From positions 1,896,501-1,960,500 of the forward strand of contig NZ_CP017940.1 of assembly GCF_002764115.1 (NCBI RefSeq): a stretch of DNA of 64,000 nt. The letters run 5' to 3'. The notes below the pieces were generated by a model that was not told where the DNA came from, did not search any database, and saw only the letters and a list, made by a program, of their open reading frames with translations. The position numbers and the translations under genes were made by a program. Below, in pieces: positions 1 through 9,463 of the stretch. How positions within the stretch are numbered: position 1 is the first letter of the stretch; each line of letters starts with the position of its first letter. Source of the stretch: Phyllobacterium zundukense (GTDB lineage: Bacteria > Pseudomonadota > Alphaproteobacteria > Rhizobiales > Rhizobiaceae).

Positions 1-762
1 CGCAATCCCGGCAAGCGGCTCGCCTGCCTTGATCATCTCCCGTGCCCGCTGCAGGCGGCGCATCAGCAGGAATCGGTGCGGGCTCGTCGCATACAGCGCC
101 CGAAAGTGCCGGGACAAAGTGTAACGATCAAGGCCACTTACCGCCTCAAGCTCATCTGACCTGACAAGACGCAAGGCATGTTCTTCGAGATAATCGCGGG
201 CAAGTTCGGTCTGCCGCAGCGCTGGTGCGCCCAGCGACTTGACGTTTTGGTGCGCATGCCTGGCCAGCCCTTGCGTCAGTTGAGATACGACATCGTCAAC
301 CAGCAGCTCATCCAGTTCCTCGTCAAGATTACCGAGAGCGGCAGACAAGGTAGCCGCGATGGATGGGTCAGCGAAAACGGGATCGTCGACGAATGGCAGC
401 GAACCCGCACGACTTCCCAGCGATTGAAGAGCCAGTGCCGGTTCCAGATAAAGCATACGATAGCGCAGGCCGTCATCCGTTCCTGCCCCGCCGTCATGGA
501 TCTCGTCCGGATGGAGCACGATGATATTGCCAGGCAGGCTATAGCGCCGCTGGCCGCGGTACCAGAACGTCTGGACACCATGCAACGTCATGCCGATCGC
601 ATAGGTATCATGCCGGTGCAGGTCGTAGCCATCACCGGCAAAGCGCGCTTCTATACGTTCAAGGCCCGGATTGGACGGCGCCGACAGGATGGCGTCTTGC
701 CGGGGACGTTCGCACAAACGTCCAAGACTGTGTGCAGCCTCTTCGCCTAAAACGTCCAGCAT
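1..762 (-). CDS. AraC-family transcriptional regulator, C-terminus cut by window edge
   Basis: I translated this directly from the minus strand: ATG at 762 opens 254 codons without a stop down to base 1. The first ~160 residues look like an AraC-type cupin sensor domain (HRHDTYAIGMTLHG, then PGNIIVLHPDEIHDGG). From about residue 190 follows the AraC helix-turn-helix region (ELEAVSGLDRYTLSRHFRAL, then SPHRFLLMRRLQRAREM). The last part of the second HTH lies outside the window. It diverges from the DUF2000 gene with only 36 bases between starts, so it probably regulates that gene and itself; this is inference. Its domain order and several motifs (PGEVHDG-like, RMLYxxP) match the regulator at 15853-16665, so the two are probably paralogues. 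The ligand is unknown. Confidence 0.85.
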   Translation of the reverse strand, partial: MLDVLGEEAAHSLGRLCERPRQDAILSAPSNPGLERIEARFAGDGYDLHRHDTYAIGMTLHGVQTFWYRGQRRYSLPGNIIVLHPDEIHDGGAGTDDGLRYRMLYLEPALALQSLGSRAGSLPFVDDPVFADPSIAATLSAALGNLDEELDELLVDDVVSQLTQGLARHAHQNVKSLGAPALRQTELARDYLEEHALRLVRSDELEAVSGLDRYTLSRHFRALYATSPHRFLLMRRLQRAREMIKAGEPLAGIA

Positions 763-798
763 AAGCTCAACTCTTCATGACCATGGAGAACTATATCG

Positions 799-1206
799 AT
801 GTTCGATACCAAAATTGCAATCGTGCTGCGAAACGACCTTGCATCCTGGCAGGCGCTGAATGTGACGGCCTTTCTGACCAGCGGCATTGTTGCCCAGTCA
901 CCGGAGGTGATCGGCGAACCCTACCGCGATCGTGCCGGCAACATCTACAACCCTTTATCAATCCAGCCCGTAATAGTATTGGCGGCCGATCAGGCAACGA
1001 TTTCAAGCATTCATCGCCGTTCGCTCGAGCGGGATATCAAATCCTGCCTCTACATAGAGGAAATGTTTTCGACTGGCCATGATGCAGCAAACCGCGCTGT
1101 CTTTGCCCAGTTTTCTCCCGATGATGCAAAAGTCGTCGGCATTGCCTTGCGGGCGGACAAGAAGGTGGTCGACAAGGTCACCAAAGGCGCAAAGATGCAT
1201 CCGTGA
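799..1206 (+). CDS. DUF2000 family protein
   Basis: A 135-residue protein starting MFDTKIAIVLRNDLASWQ. The pattern of a short N-terminal strand, LASWQALNVTAFL, and then GEPYRDRAGNIYNPLSIQPVIVL is typical of the DUF2000 family, whose members are small peptidyl-tRNA-hydrolase-like alpha/beta proteins without an assigned reaction. No signal peptide or membrane segment is seen, so it should be cytosolic. It diverges from an AraC-type regulator 36 bases upstream, an arrangement suggesting control by that regulator. Its end is 5 bases from the convergent yqaA-like gene. Function is unknown; family assignment is from recall of the family pattern. Confidence 0.8.
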   Translation: MFDTKIAIVLRNDLASWQALNVTAFLTSGIVAQSPEVIGEPYRDRAGNIYNPLSIQPVIVLAADQATISSIHRRSLERDIKSCLYIEEMFSTGHDAANRAVFAQFSPDDAKVVGIALRADKKVVDKVTKGAKMHP

Positions 1207-1211
1207 GCCGC

Positions 1212-1649
1212 CTAAAAGCCCGTGGTGAGAGCCAGAATCGCGAGATAGCGCGCCGTTTTGGCTATCGCCACAAGGATGATGAAACTGAGTAAGGGTTCCC
1301 GCAGCACGCCGGCAATTACGGTCAGCGGATCGCCTATGATTGGCATCCAGCTCAACAGTAGCGTCCATTTGCCGTAGCGATGGTACCAGGACGCAGCGCG
1401 ATCGAGCTGTGCCTGATTGGCCGGAAACCATTTGCGGTCGCGAAACCTTTCGATGCCCCGGCCTAGCAGCCAGTTGACCACCGAACCGAGCACATTGCCT
1501 GTACTGGCCACAGCAATGAGCATTGCTGGTGAATAGGAATTGCCAAGAAGGAGGCCAGCAAGCGCGGCTTCGGACTGCATCGGCAGGATGGTCGCGGCGA
1601 TGAAGGCGACCGTGAACAGCCCGGCATAAACGCCCAGATCACCAATCAT
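1212..1649 (-). CDS. YqaA family (DedA/SNARE-associated-like) membrane protein
   Basis: A 145-residue integral membrane protein. Hydrophobic stretches lie at roughly residues 5-35, 45-60, 95-115 and 120-143. The motif GNxLGSVVNWLLGRG followed by a short amphipathic part (WYHRYGKWTLLLSWMPIIGDPLT) is the YqaA signature; GKW...LSWMPIIGDPLT corresponds to the conserved GDPLT re-entrant part of this DedA-related group. DedA-like proteins have been linked to lipid flipping and membrane homeostasis, but the YqaA branch has no proven substrate. It lies 47 bases downstream of ssb on the same strand and may be cotranscribed with it. Confidence 0.8.
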   Translation of the reverse strand: MIGDLGVYAGLFTVAFIAATILPMQSEAALAGLLLGNSYSPAMLIAVASTGNVLGSVVNWLLGRGIERFRDRKWFPANQAQLDRAASWYHRYGKWTLLLSWMPIIGDPLTVIAGVLREPLLSFIILVAIAKTARYLAILALTTGF

Positions 1650-1696
1650 GACTGGGCGTTTGCATTATTCGTCTGGGGTCTATGTACGTTCAAATC

Positions 1697-2227
1697 TCAG
1701 AACGGGATTTCATCGTCGAGATCGCGTGAGAAATTCCCGCCGCCGCTAGCACTGGACGAACTGCTTGACGAAGCGCTGGAACGGCCGAAATCCGAACCAT
1801 AGTCGTTATCGGAAACCTGGCCGCGGCTGGAATTGTTGTCGAACGAACGGCCTCCACCGGCTCCGGCACCCTCGCCGCGTGAATCGAGCATCTGCAATTC
1901 GCCGCGGAACTTCTGCAACACAACTTCTGTCGAATAGCGGTCATTGCCCGTCTGGTCCTGCCACTTGCGGGTCTGCAGTGCACCTTCGAGATAAACCTTC
2001 ATGCCCTTCTTCAAATATTGCTCGGCAACCTTGGCCAGATTGTCGTTGAAGATGACAACGCTATGCCATTCGGTCTTTTCCTTGCGCTCGCCGCTGTTCT
2101 TGTCGCGCCAGCTTTCCGAGGTCGCGATACGAAGATTGACGACCGGATCGCCTGAACCCAGCCGCCGGACTTCCGGGTCAGCGCCAAGATTTCCGACCAA
2201 AATGACCTTGTTGACACTGCCTGCCAT
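1697..2227 (-). CDS. ssb: single-stranded DNA-binding protein SSB
   Basis: A 176-residue SSB. The N-terminal OB fold spans about residues 1-115 (start [19 protein letters not shown], then [22 protein letters not shown] and [17 protein letters not shown]). A Gly/Ser-rich flexible linker covers about 120-165, and the protein ends in the acidic tip DLDDEIPF, which in this family docks RecQ, RecO, PriA and other repair enzymes. It works as a tetramer coating ssDNA in replication and repair. It is divergent from uvrA across a 445-base intergenic region, the usual ssb/uvrA pairing in Proteobacteria. yqaA follows 47 bases downstream. Confidence 0.97.
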   Translation of the reverse strand: MAGSVNKVILVGNLGADPEVRRLGSGDPVVNLRIATSESWRDKNSGERKEKTEWHSVVIFNDNLAKVAEQYLKKGMKVYLEGALQTRKWQDQTGNDRYSTEVVLQKFRGELQMLDSRGEGAGAGGGRSFDNNSSRGQVSDNDYGSDFGRSSASSSSSSSASGGGNFSRDLDDEIPF

Positions 2228-2269
2228 GATTTGAACTCCATAAATTCCGTTTTTAAAATTTGCGCCATC

Positions 2270-2298
2270 ATATAGAAGCCATGCGTGTGGCGGGCAAT
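2270..2298 (-). promoter_or_regulatory. candidate ssb promoter
   Basis: On the minus strand a CTATAT -10 element (2275-2270) is preceded by TTGCCC (2297-2292) at 16-base spacing. This resembles the alphaproteobacterial sigma-70 pattern TTGAC-N17-CTATAT. A start near 2263 would give a leader of about 35 bases to the ssb ATG at 2227. Pattern match only. Confidence 0.4.
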
Positions 2299-2490
2299 TG
2301 TCTGCTGCCTATCCACAATATACTGCTCGCTTCACATCGACATCGAAGGTCAATCCAAACGCTCCTGCCAGATTTGTCAGGAGACTTTCACTGTACGCGA
2401 TGCTTCCGCCAGCCGCATGGCATCTGGTTTTTGCAGTCAATCGCCAAACGAGGCTGCTTTCACACCGTGTCAGTATGGCTTGCACATTTT

Positions 2491-2505
2491 GTTCTTTTTT
2501 TGTTC
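2491..2505. promoter_or_regulatory. LexA (SOS) box, GTTC-N7-GTTC
   Basis: The sequence reads GTTC, seven T, GTTC, an exact match to the direct-repeat LexA box established for Alphaproteobacteria (GTTCN7GTTC). It lies 168 bases upstream of the uvrA ATG and 6 bases upstream of a possible -35, inside the ssb/uvrA intergenic region. uvrA is a standard SOS gene, so repression by LexA and induction after DNA damage is the natural reading. The box is 264 bases from the ssb start, so a role in ssb control is less certain. Confidence 0.75.
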
Positions 2506-2511
2506 TATCAC

Positions 2512-2540
2512 TTGCTCTAACAATGTCAACATGGCTATGG
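2512..2540 (+). promoter_or_regulatory. candidate uvrA promoter
   Basis: TTGCTC (2512-2517) and CTATGG (2535-2540) are separated by 17 bases, a partial match to the alphaproteobacterial housekeeping consensus. It starts 6 bases downstream of the LexA box, so bound LexA would block polymerase. The rest of the 2228-2672 intergenic region shows no gene; the short ORFs there have no recognisable product. Confidence 0.35.
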
Positions 2541-2672
2541 TGATTCAAAATGGTTGGCCTCCCACGGTTTGGCCTCGTAAAATACCCGAAACGTACTAGA
2601 TAGAGGGAAAGCTTCTCATCAAAGCGCAATTCCTCCGTCCTAACGGCATGCCCTCTCAAAGGCTAAAGAGTC

Positions 2673-5594
2673 ATGAGCGATCAGAAATACATTTCCATTC
2701 GCGGTGCCCGCGAACATAATTTGAAGAACATCGATCTCGATCTGCCCCGTGACAAGCTGATTGTCATGACCGGCCTTTCGGGATCCGGCAAGTCGTCACT
2801 CGCGTTCGATACGATCTATGCCGAAGGGCAAAGGCGCTATGTCGAGAGCCTGTCCGCCTATGCGCGGCAGTTTCTCGAGATGATGCAAAAGCCTGACGTC
2901 GACCAGATCGATGGCCTCTCTCCGGCAATTTCCATTGAGCAGAAGACAACCAGTCGCAATCCCCGGTCGACGGTCGGCACCGTCACCGAAATTTATGACT
3001 ATCTGCGCCTGCTCTATGCGCGTGTTGGCATACCCTATTCCCCGGCAACCGGCCTGCCGATCGAAAGCCAGACTGTCAGCCAGATGGTCGATCGCGTTCT
3101 CGCGCTGGAGGAAGGCACCCGGCTTTTCATCCTGGCGCCGATCGTCCGCGGCCGGAAAGGCGAATACCGCAAGGAACTTGCCGACCTGCAGAAGCGCGGC
3201 TTCCAGCGCGTGAAGGTCGATGGCATTTTTTATGAGATTGCCGATGTTCCGGCGCTCGACAAGAAGTACAAGCACGATATCGACGTGGTGGTCGACCGTA
3301 TCGTCGTGCGGTCCGATATAGCCGCGCGTCTGGCGGACAGTCTCGAGACTTGTCTCAAGCTGGCCGATGGCATCGCCGTCGCGGAATTCACCGACAAGCC
3401 GCTGCCGGCAGACGAGACAGCCAGCGAATCCGCTAACAAATCCAAGAACGAGACGCATGAGCGGCTGATGTTCTCGGAAAAGTTCGCCTGCCCGGTTTCG
3501 GGCTTCACGATTTCCGAGATCGAACCGCGTCTGTTCTCGTTCAATAACCCCTTCGGCGCTTGCCCGACCTGCGATGGTCTCGGCACGCAGAAGGCGATCG
3601 ATCCGACGATGATCGTTCCAGACGAGAGCCTCACTCTGAAGAATGGCGCAATCGCCCCATGGGCCAAATCGAGCTCGCCCTATTACAATCAGACGCTGGA
3701 TGCTCTTGGCGCTGCCTATGGCTTCAAGCTTGGCGACCGCTGGCGCGACCTGAATGAGGAAGCGCAGAACGCCATTCTCTATGGCACCGGCAGCCGGGAG
3801 GTACAGTTCGCCTACGATGACGGCCTGCGTTCCTACCGCACCACAAAGCCGTTCGAAGGCGTCATTCCCAATCTGGAACGGCGCTGGAAGGAAACTGACT
3901 CCGCCTGGTCGCGCGAGGAAATCGAGCGCTTCATGTCCGGCACACCCTGCCCGGCCTGCAATGGCTACCGGCTGAAGCCGGAGGCGCTGGCGGTCAAGAT
4001 CGGTGGCCTGCATATCGGCCAGATCACTGAAAAGTCCATTCGCCATGCCGACGCCTGGTTCCGCGAAATTGACAAGACGTTCAACGAGAAGCAGACCGAG
4101 ATTGCCGCGCGTATCCTCAAGGAAATTCGCGAACGCCTGCGATTCCTCAATGATGTCGGTCTCGACTATCTCGCGCTGTCGCGCAATTCCGGAACCCTGT
4201 CCGGCGGCGAAAGCCAGCGCATCCGCCTCGCCTCGCAGATCGGGTCTGGCCTGACAGGCGTGCTCTATGTGCTCGACGAGCCATCCATCGGCCTGCATCA
4301 GCGTGACAATGAGCAACTGCTGAAGACCCTGCGTCACCTGCGCGATCTCGGCAATACGGTCATCGTCGTCGAGCATGACGAGGACGCGATCCTCACCGCC
4401 GATTATGTCGTCGATATCGGTCCGGCCGCAGGCATTCATGGCGGCGAGATCATCGCGCAAGGATCACCCGCCGATATCATGGCCAGTCCGAAATCGCTGA
4501 CCGGCAAATATCTGTCAGGCGCTATCGCGGTCCCGGTGCCGTCGGAACGACGGAAAACAACCAAGAAGCGCATCAAGATTGTCGGTGCGCGGGGCAACAA
4601 TCTGAAGAATGTGTCAGCCGAGATTCCGCTCGGCACCTTCACCGCTGTGACCGGCGTTTCCGGCGGCGGCAAATCGACATTCCTGATCGAAACGCTGTTC
4701 AAGGCTGCCTCACGCCGCATCATGGGGTCGCGCGAACATCCTGCAGACCATGACCGCATCGACGGGCTGGAATTTCTCGACAAGGTCATCGATATCGACC
4801 AGTCGCCAATCGGCCGCACACCGCGCTCCAATCCAGCAACCTATACGGGTGCCTTCACACCGATCCGCGACTGGTTTGCCGGTCTCCCCGAGGCGAAGGC
4901 GCGTGGCTATCAGCCAGGCCGCTTCTCATTCAACGTCAAGGGTGGACGCTGCGAAGCCTGCCAGGGCGACGGCGTGATCAAGATCGAGATGCACTTCCTG
5001 CCGGATGTCTATGTCACCTGCGACGTCTGCCATGGCAAGCGCTACAATCGCGAGACGCTGGAAGTGCTGTTCAAGGGCAAATCGATCGCCGATGTGCTCG
5101 ACATGACTGTGGAGGAAGGTGCGGAGTTCTTCGCAGCCGTCCCGGCCGTGCGGGACAAACTGCAGACGCTGGCCAAGGTCGGTCTCGGTTATATCCACGT
5201 CGGCCAACAGGCCAATACCCTCTCCGGTGGTGAAGCCCAGCGTATCAAGCTCGCCAAGGAATTATCGCGCAAGGCCACCGGCCGCACACTCTATATCCTC
5301 GATGAGCCGACCACCGGCCTGCACTTCCACGACGTAGCGAAACTGCTCGAGGTGCTGCACGAGCTGGTAGATCAGGGCAACACCGTGGTGGTGATCGAGC
5401 ACAATCTCGAAGTCATCAAGACCGCCGACTGGGTCATCGACCTTGGACCGCATGGCGGCGATGGCGGCGGCGAGATTGTCGCTGTCGGCCGGCCCGAAGA
5501 CATCGTCGAGGTCGACCGTTCCTATACGGGCCAGTTCCTCAAGGAGCTTCTGCGCCGGCGTCCAGGACACAAGACGCAGGCTGCAGCAGAATGA
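2673..5594 (+). CDS. uvrA: excinuclease ABC subunit A
   Basis: A 973-residue UvrA, full family length. It is the damage-sensing ATPase of nucleotide excision repair, acting as a dimer that loads UvrB on lesions. Two ABC modules are visible: Walker [11 protein letters not shown] near residue 31 and [10 protein letters not shown] near residue 662; signatures LSGGESQRI and LSGGEAQRI; Walker [14 protein letters not shown] and [13 protein letters not shown]. Zinc-binding Cys pairs occur as CPVSG...[17 protein letters not shown] and CEACQGDG...[10 protein letters not shown]. The start ATG at 2673 gives the canonical [19 protein letters not shown] opening. The upstream LexA box suggests SOS control. 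No damage to the reading frame is seen. Confidence 0.98.
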   Translation: MSDQKYISIRGAREHNLKNIDLDLPRDKLIVMTGLSGSGKSSLAFDTIYAEGQRRYVESLSAYARQFLEMMQKPDVDQIDGLSPAISIEQKTTSRNPRSTVGTVTEIYDYLRLLYARVGIPYSPATGLPIESQTVSQMVDRVLALEEGTRLFILAPIVRGRKGEYRKELADLQKRGFQRVKVDGIFYEIADVPALDKKYKHDIDVVVDRIVVRSDIAARLADSLETCLKLADGIAVAEFTDKPLPADETASESANKSKNETHERLMFSEKFACPVSGFTISEIEPRLFSFNNPFGACPTCDGLGTQKAIDPTMIVPDESLTLKNGAIAPWAKSSSPYYNQTLDALGAAYGFKLGDRWRDLNEEAQNAILYGTGSREVQFAYDDGLRSYRTTKPFEGVIPNLERRWKETDSAWSREEIERFMSGTPCPACNGYRLKPEALAVKIGGLHIGQITEKSIRHADAWFREIDKTFNEKQTEIAARILKEIRERLRFLNDVGLDYLALSRNSGTLSGGESQRIRLASQIGSGLTGVLYVLDEPSIGLHQRDNEQLLKTLRHLRDLGNTVIVVEHDEDAILTADYVVDIGPAAGIHGGEIIAQGSPADIMASPKSLTGKYLSGAIAVPVPSERRKTTKKRIKIVGARGNNLKNVSAEIPLGTFTAVTGVSGGGKSTFLIETLFKAASRRIMGSREHPADHDRIDGLEFLDKVIDIDQSPIGRTPRSNPATYTGAFTPIRDWFAGLPEAKARGYQPGRFSFNVKGGRCEACQGDGVIKIEMHFLPDVYVTCDVCHGKRYNRETLEVLFKGKSIADVLDMTVEEGAEFFAAVPAVRDKLQTLAKVGLGYIHVGQQANTLSGGEAQRIKLAKELSRKATGRTLYILDEPTTGLHFHDVAKLLEVLHELVDQGNTVVVIEHNLEVIKTADWVIDLGPHGGDGGGEIVAVGRPEDIVEVDRSYTGQFLKELLRRRPGHKTQAAAE

Positions 5595-5600
5595 TCTGGA

Positions 5601-5624
5601 AACCCGCCCCTGTGGCGGGTTCTT
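5601..5624 (+). terminator. short hairpin after uvrA, weak terminator
   Basis: Seven bases after the uvrA stop, AACCCGCC and GGCGGGTT form an 8-bp stem around a CCTGT loop, followed only by CTT. The T-tract is poor, so termination may be partial and some readthrough into the DUF72 gene is possible. Confidence 0.5.
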
Positions 5625-5655
5625 ACAAGCTGGTATCGGAGGGAGGAGAACCGGA

Positions 5656-6462
5656 ATGAGCGACAGCGGAACCATTAGGACAGGCATTGGCGGCTGGATT
5701 TTCGAGCCGTGGCGCGGCACGTTCTATCCGAAAGGTCTCTCCAAGACAAAAGAGCTCGAATATGCCGGCCAGCACCTGCAGACGATCGAGATCAACAGCA
5801 CCTATTACGGTACCCAGAAGCCGGCGACTTTTGCCAAATGGGCCTCGCAGGTCCCGAATGGTTTTATTTTCTCGGTCAAGGGCAACCGTTTTGTCACCAA
5901 CCGCCGGGTTCTTGCCGAAGCCGGTGAATCAATGGAATATTTCATCAAGTCGGGCGTCGCCGAGCTTGGCGACAGGCTTGGCCCGCTGATCTGGCAGTTC
6001 GCCCCGACGAAAAAATTTGACGTGGATGATTTCGGCGCTTTTCTCGATCTCCTGCCAAAGAAGGAAGCCGGCCTGCCGCTGCGCCATGCCATTGAGGTCC
6101 GCAATCCCTCCTTCATCGATCCGGATTTCATCGCCCTGGCGCGCAAGAAAGATGTGGCGGTGGTATATGCCGAGCATTTCGAATATCCTGAAATTGCCGA
6201 TATTACCGCCGATTTCGTCTATGCTCGGCTGCAGAAGGGCGACGATGCCATCGAAACCGCCTATCCCGCCGAGGCGCTCGACAAATGGGCACGCCGCGCC
6301 AAAGTTTGGGCACAGGGGGATGTACCGGACGATTTGCCTCTGGCAGCTCCCGATCACCGCCCGGAGAAGCGCCCCCGCGATGTTTTCGTCTATTTCATCC
6401 ACGAAGGCAAAGTGCGCGCTCCGCAGGCAGCACAGGCATTAAAGCGGCGTGTTGCAAAGTAA
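5656..6462 (+). CDS. DUF72 (YecE) family protein
   Basis: A 268-residue protein; the frame is open further upstream, but the ATG at 5656 is preceded by a strong GGGAGGAG site and gives the family-typical opening IRTGIGGWIFEPWRGTFYPKGL. Further motifs match DUF72/YecE: EINSTYYGTQKPATFAKWA, FSVKGNRFVTN, LGPLIWQFAP, HAIEVRNPSF, and DVFVYFIHEGK near the C-terminus. The family forms a TIM-barrel-like fold; its reaction has not been established. No signal peptide. It follows uvrA by 61 bases with a weak hairpin between. Confidence 0.88.
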   Translation: MSDSGTIRTGIGGWIFEPWRGTFYPKGLSKTKELEYAGQHLQTIEINSTYYGTQKPATFAKWASQVPNGFIFSVKGNRFVTNRRVLAEAGESMEYFIKSGVAELGDRLGPLIWQFAPTKKFDVDDFGAFLDLLPKKEAGLPLRHAIEVRNPSFIDPDFIALARKKDVAVVYAEHFEYPEIADITADFVYARLQKGDDAIETAYPAEALDKWARRAKVWAQGDVPDDLPLAAPDHRPEKRPRDVFVYFIHEGKVRAPQAAQALKRRVAK

Positions 6463-6639
6463 TTCGGCCCTGGCGTGGGTGTGTAATGCCTATTTATTAT
6501 GCAATATGCATATTCTTTCATCGCGCAATCCAAGATTCGGTGGCATTTTGCGGCCGACTAAACGACCATGGTTTCGGAAACTGCCTGCCCGGCAGGTTAA
6601 AAACTCATTCCTGGAATTATTTGTCCGTAAGGGGCTAGT

Positions 6640-6655
6640 TGGCATGCTTCCTGCT
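6640..6655 (+). promoter_or_regulatory. sigma-54 (RpoN) promoter for glnB-glnA
   Basis: TGGCATG-N4-CTGCT matches the -24/-12 consensus TGGCACG-N4-TTGCW, with the GG and GC doublets 12 bases apart as required. It ends 57 bases before the glnB ATG. In rhizobia glnBA is known to be transcribed from an NtrC-activated RpoN promoter, so the position fits well. I looked for a clear NtrC dyad between 6463 and 6630 and did not find a convincing one. Confidence 0.7.
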
Positions 6656-6697
6656 TTTTGTTTGGCAAGCGGGCAAGAGGTCCGTTTCTACGCATAG

Positions 6698-7051
<354 letters not shown>

Positions 7052-7122
7052 TCCCGACACCCACCTGCAGGTGCGTTCGCGCCGGCAACAACAATCATCG
7101 TCGCTGAATAAGGAAAAATGAC

Positions 7123-8532
7123 ATGACGACCGCCAAAGATATTCTGAAACAGATCAAGGACAACGACGTAAAGTTCCTTGACCTCCGCTTCACCGATCCC
7201 AAGGGGAAGCTGCAGCACGTGACGATGGACATTGCTGAAGTCGATGAAGACATGTTTGCCGATGGTGTCATGTTCGACGGCTCCTCCATTGCCGGCTGGA
7301 AGGCCATCAACGAGTCCGACATGGTTCTCATGCCAGACACGGACACCGTTCACATGGATCCTTTCTTTGCCCAGTCGACCATGGTCATCCTTTGCGACAT
7401 TCTCGATCCGATTTCCGGTGAATCCTACAATCGCGATCCGCGCGGCACCGCCAAGAAAGCCGAAGCCTACATGAAGGCAGAAGGCATCGGTGACACCATT
7501 TTCGTCGGCCCTGAAGCTGAATTCTTCGTCTTCGATGACGTCAAGTACAAGGCCGATCCGTACAATACCGGCTTCAAGGTCGACTCCACCGAATTGCCGT
7601 CCAACGACGACACCGACTATGAAACCGGCAATCTCGGCCACCGTCCGCGCGTCAAGGGCGGTTATTTCCCGGTTCCGCCAATCGACAGTGCGCAGGACAT
7701 GCGCTCCGAAATGCTCACCGTCCTGACCGAAATGGGCGTGCGCGTTGAAAAGCATCACCACGAGGTGGCTGCCGCCCAGCACGAACTGGGCATCAAGTTC
7801 GACGCCCTCACCCGTAACGCCGACAAGATGCTGATCTACAAGTACGTCGTGCATCAGGTTGCCAATGCCTATGGCAAGACTGCAACCTTCATGCCGAAGC
7901 CGATTTTCGGTGATAACGGTTCGGGCATGCACGTTCACATGTCGATCTGGAAGGAAGGCAAGCCGACATTCGCTGGCAATGAATATGCCGGTCTTTCGGA
8001 AAGCTGCCTGTTCTTCATCGGCGGCATCATCAAGCATGCCAAGGCGATCAATGCCTTCACCAACCCGTCGACCAACTCCTACAAGCGTCTGGTTCCAGGC
8101 TATGAAGCTCCGGTTCTGCTGGCCTATTCGGCACGCAACCGTTCGGCCTCCTGCCGTATTCCTTTCGGCTCCTCGCCGAAGTCCAAGCGCATTGAAATCC
8201 GTTTCCCGGATCCGACAGCCAACCCGTATCTCGGCTTCGCCGCGATGCTGATGGCTGGCCTCGACGGCATCAAGAACAAGATCCATCCCGGCCAGCCGAT
8301 GGACAAGGATCTCTACGACCTTCCTGCGAAGGAACTCAAGAAGATCCCGACCGTCTGCGGTTCGTTGCGTGAAGCGCTGCAGAGCCTCGACAAGGATCGC
8401 GGCTTCCTGAAGGCCGGCGGCGTGTTCGACGACGATCAGATCGACAGCTTCATCGAACTGAAGATGGCTGAAGTGATGCGTTTCGAGATGACCCCTCATC
8501 CGGTCGAATACGACATGTACTACTCGGTCTGA
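7123..8532 (+). CDS. glnA: type I glutamine synthetase
   Basis: A 469-residue GSI-beta subunit; it condenses glutamate and ammonia to glutamine with ATP, as a dodecamer. Visible motifs: the Asp50-like part [11 protein letters not shown] (about 49-59), metal ligands in [11 protein letters not shown] (128-138), [10 protein letters not shown] (265-274), the ATP-site [12 protein letters not shown] (339-350) and Tyr398 in KDLYDLP, the adenylylation site of GlnE. The C-terminus ends DMYYSV as usual. The gene is directly downstream of glnB, so the PII sensor and its target enzyme are coexpressed. A strong terminator follows 21 bases after the stop. Confidence 0.98.
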   Translation: MTTAKDILKQIKDNDVKFLDLRFTDPKGKLQHVTMDIAEVDEDMFADGVMFDGSSIAGWKAINESDMVLMPDTDTVHMDPFFAQSTMVILCDILDPISGESYNRDPRGTAKKAEAYMKAEGIGDTIFVGPEAEFFVFDDVKYKADPYNTGFKVDSTELPSNDDTDYETGNLGHRPRVKGGYFPVPPIDSAQDMRSEMLTVLTEMGVRVEKHHHEVAAAQHELGIKFDALTRNADKMLIYKYVVHQVANAYGKTATFMPKPIFGDNGSGMHVHMSIWKEGKPTFAGNEYAGLSESCLFFIGGIIKHAKAINAFTNPSTNSYKRLVPGYEAPVLLAYSARNRSASCRIPFGSSPKSKRIEIRFPDPTANPYLGFAAMLMAGLDGIKNKIHPGQPMDKDLYDLPAKELKKIPTVCGSLREALQSLDKDRGFLKAGGVFDDDQIDSFIELKMAEVMRFEMTPHPVEYDMYYSV

Positions 8533-8553
8533 TCGGACCACATTGTTGCAATG

Positions 8554-8581
8554 AAAAAACCCGGCTCGCGCCGGGTTTTTT
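8554..8581. terminator. Rho-independent terminator, glnBA and opposing atp12 operon
   Basis: Six A, CCCGGC, loop TCGC, GCCGGG and six T form a symmetrical intrinsic terminator. The A and T runs on both sides make it work in both directions, closing glnA and, from the other strand, the crcB-rluC-atp12 group ending at 8627. Confidence 0.9.
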
Positions 8582-8626
8582 GTTCTCTGATTTAACAATG
8601 AACTTGAGAACGAGGCGATCCGGCGT

Positions 8627-9427
8627 CTATGAAGCGGAAACCGCTTCAAGCATTTTCACTGCAGCCATCATTTCGCCTTCGCGGATTGCGCGGCGGGCGG
8701 CAGCTTCCGCGTCCTCGCCCCAATGCTCGATCGTCCAGTCCTCATCGACATGCGCCAGTTTCCAGGCGTCCTCGCCCGAAATCTCACCATTGGCGACAGC
8801 CAGTGCCAGGATCGCCGAACCCGTCAGCGTGGTGATCATATGCAAGGCGGCAATGGCGAACGGATCACTGAACCCGCCAAGGTGAACGCTGAATGCGCCA
8901 AGCGCCTCGCGCGGCTGCTCCACATGCATCACGCCTTCTGCCAGCACGAAACGTGCACCGAGAGCGGACGCCGCCCAGTCGATGACCGGATCCCAGAGTT
9001 CGGTCTGCCGATTGACCAGCCGTTCGGGTGAACCGGCGCGGTAGCACAGCATGTCCGATGAGGCGAAGCGCAGCACATCTTCCAGCACTGCCTGCGGATC
9101 GTTGACGATCCCGTCGATCGCCGTATTGGCGAGGCGCGTTGCAGGCATGCGTGCTGGATCGATTTCCTTTTCCTGTGCCGAAAATTCGTCGGCAATCAAT
9201 TGTGCGGCAGCCCGGGTCGGCAGGGAAAGATTCTGCCGGGCCGGCGTCTTGACGACACGTCCGTCGAGCTCGATGGCAAACCTGCCCTCGCGCTCGGCAA
9301 CTGCCGCCTCTTTGTAGAAGCGCTTCGGCAGCGGCAGTTTTGATTGGATCTGCGCGCGGCGAACCGGATCCGGATCGGAAAGATCCTGTTTCGCATCCAT
9401 ATTGAAAAGATCGTTACGCATCGTCAA
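8627..9427 (-). CDS. ATP12 family chaperone for F1-ATPase assembly
   Basis: A 266-residue member of the ATP12 family. In mitochondria and Alphaproteobacteria these proteins bind the F1 alpha subunit before it joins beta. Matching segments: KRFYKEAAVAEREGRFAIEL, DGRVVKTPARQNLSLPT, FAIAALHMITTLTGSAILALAV and the C-terminal AWKLAHVDEDWTIEHWGED. No signal peptide. A second ATG two codons downstream (MRNDLF) is an equally possible start. It is the last gene of a tight same-strand group with rluC (36 bases upstream) and crcB, and ends 46 bases from the glnA terminator. Confidence 0.92.
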   Translation of the reverse strand: MTMRNDLFNMDAKQDLSDPDPVRRAQIQSKLPLPKRFYKEAAVAEREGRFAIELDGRVVKTPARQNLSLPTRAAAQLIADEFSAQEKEIDPARMPATRLANTAIDGIVNDPQAVLEDVLRFASSDMLCYRAGSPERLVNRQTELWDPVIDWAASALGARFVLAEGVMHVEQPREALGAFSVHLGGFSDPFAIAALHMITTLTGSAILALAVANGEISGEDAWKLAHVDEDWTIEHWGEDAEAAARRAIREGEMMAAVKMLEAVSAS

Positions 9428-9463
9428 AGTCCAGTTTGTTTTAGATTATCGCCGGGACAAGTT

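Noticed and set aside
178..750. Plus-strand ORF of 190 codons
   Set aside because: It is antisense to the AraC regulator, which has clear motifs on the minus strand.
2309..2659. Minus-strand ORF of 116 codons in the ssb/uvrA gap
   Set aside because: No family pattern, and it covers the LexA box and promoter region.
2796..4460. 554-codon minus-strand ORF
   Set aside because: Shadow of uvrA; high GC core genes often leave long antisense frames.
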